From: Candidatus Zhuqueibacterota bacterium
GTDB lineage: Bacteria > Zhuqueibacterota > Zhuqueibacteria > Oceanimicrobiales > Oceanimicrobiaceae
NCBI GenBank assembly: GCA_029262005.1
Contig: JAJDAG010000022.1
Span: 16,411-80,410 of the forward strand
Direction of reading: 5' to 3'
Length of the DNA: 64,000 nucleotides
In this document: in pieces, positions 57,250-64,000 of the stretch
How positions within the stretch are numbered: position 1 is the first letter of the stretch
How the letters are laid out: every line of letters starts with the position of its first letter
Position numbers and translations under genes: made by a program
Notes under the pieces: generated by a model
Databases searched by the model: none
The model's input: the letters and a program-made list of their open reading frames with translations, nothing else
Told to the model about the DNA's origin: nothing

Positions 57250-60200
57250 TTATTTCAGGAGCATCATACGCCTAACCTGTGTGAAATCTCCCATTCTGAT
57301 TCGATAAATGTAAATACCGCTTGCAACTGGCCGATCAAATCTATCATGTCCGTCCCATTTAATTGCGTAAACACCAGGTTGCAAATTGCTGCTCACCAGC
57401 GTCTTCACCTCTTGACCAAACATATTATAAACATTCAGGTCTACACCCGTACCTGAGGTACTTGACTCGGGCACGGTGAATTCAATTGTCGTGGTCGGGT
57501 TGAATGGATTTGGGTAGTTCTGATAAAGTGCGAACTTCTGTGGCAGTTGCTGCGAAGAAGTTCCAAAAAGAACATCTGCAAATACAATTAGTGCGCTTGT
57601 TCCTTCTGGTCCATAAACTTCTAGTTCGATGGAATTGTTTTCTTCTGAAAGTAGCTCAGTCAAGTCAATTGCGACATCACCGTTGAACGGCATATAGTGG
57701 CGTTGGCCGTTCAAGTCTCGCCGGTTTTGGTCAGCGACCAACTCAAACTGGCTCTTGTTGATTTTGAGGCTAATTTTTTGCAAACCGCTGTTGTTTACAT
57801 AGAGAAAATGGTCGGTTCGCGGAACCAGGAAATGCCGTTGGTAACCACCTGAAACAGACGCAACAAGCGAGACCGGATCGCACTTGGTTATATTTCCACA
57901 ACAATCCGTAACCTTGATTGCGAAGCGCATGTTCTTATTGGGATTCACCCTCATGATTTCCAGCGTAATATCATTTATATTGCAATCGAAATCAACTTTG
58001 TTTTTATTCTTAAATTGTGTGTTTTGCACCTCGCCATTGACCAGCTCTACAATTTCAATGATCGCGATACCGCTACCTTGGTCTTCGACTTTTACAATCA
58101 GGTTTCCGTCCGGCTCAAAGTGAAATTCGCAAAGTGGCGGGTCGGGGTCCGCAGGGAGAATCTCAATAGCAATAACCTTATCATCCGTACAGACAACACC
58201 GTTGCCGTAGTCCAGTTCGACCTCAAGTTTCACGTTGTGGGTACCGGCCGTTTGAAACCGATGCGCCGGATTCTGTTCGGTACTCATTGCTGCAGGCACA
58301 TCATCAAAGTCCCATTTCCAGGCTGTTATCTCCCCAACCTTCTTCGATTCATCTTTGAATTTGACACGGTCGCCGACACAAAACTTTCGTGGAGGGAACT
58401 TGAAATCGGCCGTTGGGTTCAAAAAAATCTCCACAACGTGGCTGGTCGTGTCGCGGCAACCCCTTGAGTCTTCAATGCTCAACGTCACGGTGTATGTGCC
58501 GGGCGTGTCGTAAAGATGCATCGGATTCGGAATGTTCTCGGTGGGGCTTGAATCGCCAAAATGCCACTCTCGGAACACGATCGTCGAAAACGGTGATGGT
58601 ATCGATGTGTCTGCAAACTGAATGGGTATATCTTGACATTGTTTCTCTGGGTTGACGGTGAAGGCAGCGGTTGCTTCCACAACAATGACCGTTTTCGAAA
58701 TGGTAGCCTTACAGCCAGTCACATCCTTGGCAGTTAAAGTAACCGTGTAAGAGCCGGCCACATCATAGGAATGTGTGACGACTCCTCCTGCGCCGTCATT
58801 GCTGTCGCCAAAGTCCCATTGCTGTTCGGCTATCGGGCCAAACGGCGAAGTGGACATATCTTCGAAAGTAATCAACTGTCCCACGCAAGCAGTGTCCGGA
58901 TGGAACGCGAAGTCCGCCGCAATATCACAGCCGTAGACGATGTAGGTTCTGCCTGCTTGTTCGTTTTGTCCCTGGCTAAGGGCCGTAGGTGCGCCGAATG
59001 TGAATTCTGCGCCGCCTTTGTTATTCAAGTTTCCGGCGGCAACGGCGTAGCCGGTTGAGTCGAAAGGCTGGTCGCCGAATGCAATGATGTTGGCTTCACT
59101 TGCATCAATTTCCGACCCCGACAGTACGACTTCGTTAAAAATGGCATAGGCTGTCGGGACACCGGAGACACCTACTTGATTCGGATCGAACTCGACACCG
59201 GGGGCGCCCACTAGAATATCATCCTGGCCGTCATTGCTGATATCACCGGCCGCCACCGAAAACCCGAACAGACCTTGTTGTTGTATGCCTCGTACCCTAA
59301 ACCCGGAATCGTCAATATCCAAACCAATGCCCGGGGGTAACTTCGGCATGGCTGGACTGCCTGCAAAAAAGACTGTTGCATTGCCGATATCCAAAGCGCC
59401 TTCATCTGCTCTGGGGGCTCCCACCAATAGATCATCGTAGCCGCTGCCGGCAACAGCCCCGGCGGCAACCGACCAACCGAACGCTGCCAACGGTTCGAGA
59501 CCATCCACTGTGGCAATTAGCGCGGGGGGCGCCAGGAGGTCGAACGGCGTCGGGTCAGGACTTGGTGTGGTCAAATGGGCACCATCAATGCCGCTCACGA
59601 CATATGCTTTGCCCTTTCCGTCAAAATCGGGCGCGCCCATAATGACATCATCGCTATCATCCTTATTCACATTACCGCCGGCGACGGACCAGCCAAGGTG
59701 GCCATCCTTCTGTTCGCCAACAATCTCGATGAGCGACGAAAGCGGGGCCGGTAAGGCAAGCTCGTAAATAATAGGCCGAATTGCCAGCAGGAAACCCTCC
59801 GAGCTGCCATAAACGACGTAGACCGCACCTGAATTGGGCCGATTATCACCGGTGTTGGCATAGGGCTCGCTGGCAAAAGGTGCTCCGATCAACACGTCCC
59901 GATAGCCGTCGTTGTCGATATCGCCGCTGGCCACCGACCATCCCGAGCGAATAAATCGGGTCGCGCCACGAATCTCCGAAACCGCAACATCCGCCGGGGT
60001 AACCGTTGCCAGATCGATGTTTGTGAACATCTCGATTTCCACACCTGCGATCGCCCGGTCGGAATAAATGACATATGTTTTGCCTACATCCTGAATTGGC
60101 TGTGCGATGAGAACTTCAACGTCGGCAAAGGGAGCGCCTACGATCACATCATCGCGGCCGTCGTTATCAACATCGCCAGTCGCGACCGACCATCCGAACC

Positions 60201-60567
60201 TGTCACCGGCGGCCTCACCCTTGATCACCGTTACCCGGGCCGGAAACGCGGAGGGCATCAACGTCGGTCCCGGTAGATTCATAAATTGATGAGGCGGTGG
60301 CGTTTTGAATTCTGAATCGCCGTAAATGATATAGACCCGCCCGGTATCCGCGCTGGGCGCACCGATGACCAAGTCCTCGAAGTCGTCATCGTCGATAAAA
60401 CCATAAGCAAGCGAACGCCCGGAAAACTCTCCGGGAAGCTCACCGTTGAAGCGCACATTGTCCTTCATGGCATTCAAATCCACCATCAGTTGCGCACGCA
60501 ACGGCACCGCCGCGAGTGTTGCGCTTGCCAGCAAAAACATGATTGCAATGTACCATTTCCTGTTCAT
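57250..60567 (-). CDS. Secreted FG-GAP/PKD protein with T9SS-type tail
   Basis: This 1105-residue protein has a signal peptide and seven FG-GAP repeats (calcium-binding loops such as DIDNDGYRDVLIGAP), which would make a seven-bladed beta-propeller as in integrin alpha heads. Three PKD domains follow (WDFGDSN, WHFGDSS and WDFDDVP), then a beta-rich region and a T9SS type A sorting domain (ALYQNYPNPFNPTTTIEF). It is likely a large cell-surface adhesin or ligand-binding protein. AGGAGGT lies before the minus-strand start. The sorting domain is similar to that of the protease at 51589, so both are exported by the same route. Confidence 0.92.
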   Translation of the reverse strand: MNRKWYIAIMFLLASATLAAVPLRAQLMVDLNAMKDNVRFNGELPGEFSGRSLAYGFIDDDDFEDLVIGAPSADTGRVYIIYGDSEFKTPPPHQFMNLPGPTLMPSAFPARVTVIKGEAAGDRFGWSVATGDVDNDGRDDVIVGAPFADVEVLIAQPIQDVGKTYVIYSDRAIAGVEIEMFTNIDLATVTPADVAVSEIRGATRFIRSGWSVASGDIDNDGYRDVLIGAPFASEPYANTGDNRPNSGAVYVVYGSSEGFLLAIRPIIYELALPAPLSSLIEIVGEQKDGHLGWSVAGGNVNKDDSDDVIMGAPDFDGKGKAYVVSGIDGAHLTTPSPDPTPFDLLAPPALIATVDGLEPLAAFGWSVAAGAVAGSGYDDLLVGAPRADEGALDIGNATVFFAGSPAMPKLPPGIGLDIDDSGFRVRGIQQQGLFGFSVAAGDISNDGQDDILVGAPGVEFDPNQVGVSGVPTAYAIFNEVVLSGSEIDASEANIIAFGDQPFDSTGYAVAAGNLNNKGGAEFTFGAPTALSQGQNEQAGRTYIVYGCDIAADFAFHPDTACVGQLITFEDMSTSPFGPIAEQQWDFGDSNDGAGGVVTHSYDVAGSYTVTLTAKDVTGCKATISKTVIVVEATAAFTVNPEKQCQDIPIQFADTSIPSPFSTIVFREWHFGDSSPTENIPNPMHLYDTPGTYTVTLSIEDSRGCRDTTSHVVEIFLNPTADFKFPPRKFCVGDRVKFKDESKKVGEITAWKWDFDDVPAAMSTEQNPAHRFQTAGTHNVKLEVELDYGNGVVCTDDKVIAIEILPADPDPPLCEFHFEPDGNLIVKVEDQGSGIAIIEIVELVNGEVQNTQFKNKNKVDFDCNINDITLEIMRVNPNKNMRFAIKVTDCCGNITKCDPVSLVASVSGGYQRHFLVPRTDHFLYVNNSGLQKISLKINKSQFELVADQNRRDLNGQRHYMPFNGDVAIDLTELLSEENNSIELEVYGPEGTSALIVFADVLFGTSSQQLPQKFALYQNYPNPFNPTTTIEFTVPESSTSGTGVDLNVYNMFGQEVKTLVSSNLQPGVYAIKWDGHDRFDRPVASGIYIYRIRMGDFTQVRRMMLLK

Positions 60568-60862
60568 AGTGACCTCCTGTAGTTGATGAAAAGAGTCGTG
60601 CTCGCCCGCTCATTTAATTTTTGCAGGCGAAGTGTGCCAACATTAAGATTCAGGTCTCACATGTTTGCATTTTTTAAACAAATTCTTGAATTCAGGGCCG
60701 TCCTATCTTTTCTTTTTTAAAAAGATTGCTCAAAGAGAAAAAATCTCTCAGGTCTTTTGAATCAAAATCACAACCAAAGTACATTACTTATTACCCCTTC
60801 TTAATTACCGTAAGGCAATTTCGCATTGCTTCTTAGCCCATCGTTGGCTATTTTCTTCTCCA

Positions 60863-62299
60863 ATGAATAAAGAACTAAAGTCCCTCTTTCAAGAATATTT
60901 TGACCAGCCCGTCAAAAAGAACAACAAACTCCCAATTCATGGCTCAAACCGGGTGCGCTATCGTTTGACTGGCGAAACGCATACGGCCATCGGCGTTGAA
61001 AATTCTGATCACGCGGAAAATGTGGCTTTCATCGCTTTTGCCAGACACTTTCACCGCCACGGCCTGCTGGTTCCGGAAATTTACGCTGAAAAACTGGATA
61101 GCAATATTTACCTGGAAGAAGATTTGGGCAAACAGACATTATTTGATATGCTGACGGAAAAACGGCAGGACAGCGCGACGTTCCCGCAGGAAATGGAAGC
61201 GCTTTACGCCAAAGTGGTTGGCATTTTACCCGACTTCCAGATCAAGGCGAGCGAAGCGCTGAATTACGACGTCTGTTATCCTCGCCACAGTTTTGATCGC
61301 CAGTCGATCATGTGGGATTTGAACTATTTTAAATACTATTTTCTCAAATTGGCGCAGATTTCTTTTGACGAACAGAAACTTGAAGATGACTTCAACCGCT
61401 TTGCTGATTTCCTGCTGCAACCCGAACGAGATTTTTTTCTCTACCGGGATTTCCAGTCCCGTAATGTCATGATTCGTGATGGCGAGCCTTATTTTATTGA
61501 TTTTCAAGGGGGGCGCCGCGGCGCGCTGCAATATGACATCGCTTCGATGCTGTATGACTCAAAAGCAAATCTGCCATTTGATGTGCGAGAACGACTGCTC
61601 AACGTTTATCTTGATGCAGCACAAGCGCAGATCAGTCTTGACCGGAACGAGTTTTTGCGCTACTATTACGGCTACGTGCTTGTTCGTTTGATGCAGGCCA
61701 TGGGGGCTTACGGCTTCCGTGGCTTTTACGAACGTAAAACACATTTTCTACAAAGTGTTCCTTTTGCCATTCGCAACCTGGAATATGTTCTAAAGACAGA
61801 TAGCTTACCCCGGGAATTGCCGACTTTAACCGATTGCCTGCAAAAAATTACCCGCTCTACCAAACTGCGGGAACTGGGTAACAGCAAACTTCCTCTGACA
61901 ATTCACCTTCAGAGCTTTTCTTACAAAAGAGGGTTGCCCAAAGACGAAACCGGGCACGGCGGCGGCTTTATTTTTGATTGCAGGGTTCTGCCAAATCCGG
62001 GTCGGCTGGATGAATACAAGCATCTGACCGGAAACGATAAAGCCGTCATCGCATTTCTCGAGCATCGGCAAGAGATCCACAGTTTCCTCACCCGTGTGCG
62101 TGACCTGATTTCGCAAGTTGTGGAAAATTACAGCGCGCGCAATTTCAGCCACCTCTCCATTTCATTCGGCTGCACCGGTGGTCAGCACCGCTCGGTATAT
62201 TGTGCCAATCAACTCAATAAATTTTTGCTGGAAAAATACCAGGTCAAAGTAGAACTTTCACACCGCGAAGAGGAGAGCTGGCCAGTTAGTGAATTATGA
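60863..62299 (+). CDS. APH-type sugar kinase fused to RapZ C-terminal domain
   Basis: The 478-residue protein has an aminoglycoside-phosphotransferase-fold kinase (about 1-330), with the catalytic loop FFLYRDFQSRNVMI and the metal-binding DFQGG, matching AmgK-like amino-sugar kinases. Residues about 345-475 are the RapZ C-terminal domain (FSYKRGLPKDE, RVLPNPGRLDEYKHLTG, SFGCTGGQHRSVYCA). The N-terminal kinase domain of RapZ is missing and an APH kinase takes its place. In enterobacteria this RapZ part binds GlcN6P and small RNAs. The fusion might sense or regulate amino-sugar supply during peptidoglycan recycling. It overlaps the MurU-like gene by 4 bp. Confidence 0.88.
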   Translation: MNKELKSLFQEYFDQPVKKNNKLPIHGSNRVRYRLTGETHTAIGVENSDHAENVAFIAFARHFHRHGLLVPEIYAEKLDSNIYLEEDLGKQTLFDMLTEKRQDSATFPQEMEALYAKVVGILPDFQIKASEALNYDVCYPRHSFDRQSIMWDLNYFKYYFLKLAQISFDEQKLEDDFNRFADFLLQPERDFFLYRDFQSRNVMIRDGEPYFIDFQGGRRGALQYDIASMLYDSKANLPFDVRERLLNVYLDAAQAQISLDRNEFLRYYYGYVLVRLMQAMGAYGFRGFYERKTHFLQSVPFAIRNLEYVLKTDSLPRELPTLTDCLQKITRSTKLRELGNSKLPLTIHLQSFSYKRGLPKDETGHGGGFIFDCRVLPNPGRLDEYKHLTGNDKAVIAFLEHRQEIHSFLTRVRDLISQVVENYSARNFSHLSISFGCTGGQHRSVYCANQLNKFLLEKYQVKVELSHREEESWPVSEL

Positions 62300-62994
62300 A
62301 AGCAATGATTTTTGCCGCCGGTCTTGGCACCCGGCTTCACCCCATCACGCAAAGAAAACCCAAAGCTCTGGTAGAGGTACATGGCAGGCCGCTGCTCGAA
62401 CATGTTCTGACCCGCCTGATTGAAGCGGATTTCACAGAAATAATCATCAACCTGCACCACTTCCCTGAACAAATAAAAGCCTTTCTTGAGTCGAAGAACC
62501 ATTTTGGCATTCACATAGAATTTTCCGAAGAGACTGACCTGCTCGACACCGGCGGTGGCCTGAAACACGCGTCTGCATTCTTTGATGATGCGCCATTCCT
62601 GCTGCATAACGTGGACATTTTGAGTGACATCGATTTGCAGCACATGCTGCAAACCCACAGGCAAAATCGGGCACTCGCGACCCTGGCGGTAAAAAAACGT
62701 GTGACTTCCCGCTACCTGGTTTTCGATGAGGACAACCTGCTTTGCGGCTGGAAGTCACTCAAAGAAAATAAAGAAATCAAAGCCAGGCAGGCAAAAGGCA
62801 AAACCGACGATCTGGCATTTTGCGGCATTCATGTTCTTTCTCCAGACATTTTAGCGAAACTGAACGGTTCCGGTAGATTTTCGATTATCGACAGTTATCT
62901 CAAGCTAGCAGCCAAGCAGGAAATAATTCAGGCGTATCCAGCGGACGGCTTTGCCTGGCGGGATGTTGGCAAGCTGACTGAGTTGAGCCAATAA
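62296..62994 (+). CDS. MurU-like sugar nucleotidyltransferase
   Basis: This 232-residue nucleotidyltransferase starts with the signature FAAGLGTRLHPITQRKPKAL and has LLHNVDILSDID with a metal-binding aspartate, and CGIHVLSP in the C-terminal part. It is most like MurU, which converts MurNAc-1-phosphate to UDP-MurNAc in peptidoglycan recycling, and somewhat like glucose-1-phosphate thymidylyltransferases. The 4-bp overlap with the AmgK-like kinase gene supports the MurU reading, because AmgK and MurU act in series. The end of the window follows with the start of a MATE gene. Confidence 0.85.
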   Translation: MKAMIFAAGLGTRLHPITQRKPKALVEVHGRPLLEHVLTRLIEADFTEIIINLHHFPEQIKAFLESKNHFGIHIEFSEETDLLDTGGGLKHASAFFDDAPFLLHNVDILSDIDLQHMLQTHRQNRALATLAVKKRVTSRYLVFDEDNLLCGWKSLKENKEIKARQAKGKTDDLAFCGIHVLSPDILAKLNGSGRFSIIDSYLKLAAKQEIIQAYPADGFAWRDVGKLTELSQ

Positions 62995-63416
62995 GAAGCG
63001 GTGACCAACTGAGAACAATTCGGCAATAACCAGATACAGCTTGCATAATTATTTCATTTTATTATTTTGTGGACACAAATTATCCTGACATGAAACCAAC
63101 TAAAATGGAATCCGCATGAGACGCAGCATTTCCATTTCACTGTTTTTGTGCCGCGGCGGAAAGAGCTAGAGCCTAAGCTATTCAACTGATGGTTTCCGCA
63201 GTCAAGCTGTCAAATATATTTTTCCTGATTGGCTTCTCGCGCAGATGGGAAACGCTTCTTTCGATTCCCATGCCATCCTCTTCATAAAGCTGCTGAAGTA
63301 AGACCATGCTTTGACAGGCACGGTGCGCTCCCTTCTTTCCTGCCAGGCTATTTTTGTTCAAAGTTGATTTTTTAAATCGGACCAATCTCATCATTAAGTG
63401 AGTATAGCGTAAAACG
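62995..63416. other. Gene-free stretch before the MATE gene
   Basis: About 420 bp with no credible gene. An ORF on the minus strand (63182-63700) overlaps the MATE gene in antisense and looks like a shadow. No terminator or operator was recognised. Confidence 0.5.
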
Positions 63417-64000
63417 ATGAATGTAATTGAACCAATAGACACTTCCGTCAAGAGTCCTCCGACACAAAAAGAGAGCAGATTTTTCACACTTTGGCGGGAT
63501 GTAAGAGAAGCTGTTGCGGGAACTGAATTGGATTTCACCACCGGCAGCATCGGCCGCGCCATTCTACTGTTGTCGGTGCCAATGGTGTTGGAAATGGTGA
63601 TGGAATCCGTGTTTGCTGTAGTCGACATCTTTTTTGTTTCGAAACTCGGGGCCGGCGCTGTGGCCGCAGTCGGCTTAACCGAATCAATCCTAACCATCAT
63701 CTACTCGATTGCCGTCGGTCTGGCCATGGCCACCACGGCGATGGTTTCACGCAGAACCGGTGAAAAGGATCGAAAAGGTGCCGCCACGGCTGCGTTGCAA
63801 GCAATTATTATCGGATTCCTTGTGTCCATTCCGGTGAGTGGGATCGGACTGTTTTTTTCAAAGGAACTCCTGCAGCTCATGGGCGCCGCCCCAGGCGTTA
63901 TCGATTCCGGACACAGTTATACAGCAATTATGCTCGGTAGCAACGTGGTAATCATGCTTTTGTTTATTATCAATGCCGTCTTTCGCGGTGCCGGCGATGC
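63417..64000 (+). CDS. MATE-family efflux transporter, N-terminal part (cut by window end)
   Basis: The reading frame starts at ATG 63417 and stays open to base 64000, giving about 194 residues. A hydrophilic N-terminus of about 45 residues is followed by MATE helices: [20 protein letters not shown], then [19 protein letters not shown] and [19 protein letters not shown]. These match the first domains of NorM/DinF-type exporters. It should export drugs or metabolites with sodium or protons. The start has a stop in frame just upstream, so it cannot extend further. Confidence 0.85.
   Translation, partial: MNVIEPIDTSVKSPPTQKESRFFTLWRDVREAVAGTELDFTTGSIGRAILLLSVPMVLEMVMESVFAVVDIFFVSKLGAGAVAAVGLTESILTIIYSIAVGLAMATTAMVSRRTGEKDRKGAATAALQAIIIGFLVSIPVSGIGLFFSKELLQLMGAAPGVIDSGHSYTAIMLGSNVVIMLLFIINAVFRGAGD

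Noticed and set aside
63182..63700. A 172-codon minus-strand ORF at the end of the window
   Set aside because: It lies antisense to the clear MATE transporter frame and its translation has shadow-like composition.

Overview
The window looks like a chromosome piece from a Gram-negative bacterium of the FCB group, probably close to KSB1, Calditrichaeota or Ignavibacteria. The evidence is two large secreted proteins ending in a type IX-like sorting domain (QNYPNPFNPTT motif), TonB-dependent receptors with a carboxypeptidase-like N-terminal domain, an RND pump with an outer-membrane lipoprotein, and mixed ATG, GTG and TTG starts with AGGAG-type ribosome binding sites. The lineage is inferred. No rRNA, tRNA, CRISPR array, transposase or phage gene was seen.

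Layout. 1-3 kb: the end of a TonB-dependent receptor, a 682-bp MITE-like element, a PAP2 phosphatase and a PepSY-like lipoprotein. 3.3-7.5 kb: a tight five-gene stressosome operon made of a haem-globin RsbR, RsbS, RsbT, an RsbT-like kinase fused to an RsbX-like phosphatase, and a GGDEF-EAL protein. It reads as an oxygen or gas sensor feeding c-di-GMP turnover. 7.7-8.5 kb: an ankyrin protein next to repeat-derived DNA. 8.7-23.2 kb: an uptake and catabolism island with two alpha/beta hydrolases, a GbsR/MarR-type regulator, an SDR, two AMP-forming acyl-CoA ligases, a TonB-dependent receptor, a KAS III-like enzyme with an altered active site, a sodium/solute symporter and a dienoyl-CoA reductase. 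23.3-29.9 kb: a TetR regulator with a double palindromic operator and a complete RND efflux system, each gene overlapping the next by 4 bp. A second copy of the MITE-like element lies at 30.0-30.7 kb.

30.8-45.4 kb: a transketolase-like enzyme, a dicarboxylate/amino-acid symporter, a 766-bp gene-free stretch with three perfect DnaA boxes, an FtsB-like protein, a DUF502 protein, a beta-barrel protein and an RsbW-like kinase. These are followed on the minus strand by a LysM protein whose 3' end overlaps the kinase gene, a glycogen phosphorylase, an SDR and an MscS channel with a cyclic-nucleotide-binding domain. 45.6-57 kb: a PAS-domain remnant, an amidohydrolase, an Fpg-like protein with key substitutions, an SLC13 transporter, a UspA protein, a TIGR01777 epimerase, a giant secreted protein with two peptidase domains and SLH repeats, and a CPA-type antiporter. 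57.2-64 kb: an FG-GAP/PKD secreted protein, an AmgK-like kinase fused to a RapZ C-terminal domain and paired with a MurU-like nucleotidyltransferase, and the start of a MATE exporter.

The strongest leads for new biology are the MITE-like element (two copies with terminal inverted repeats, 8-bp target duplications and nested internal inverted repeats), the gas-sensing stressosome operon with a kinase-phosphatase fusion, the DnaA-box cluster, the kinase-RapZ fusion, and the KAS III-like enzyme in the catabolic island.
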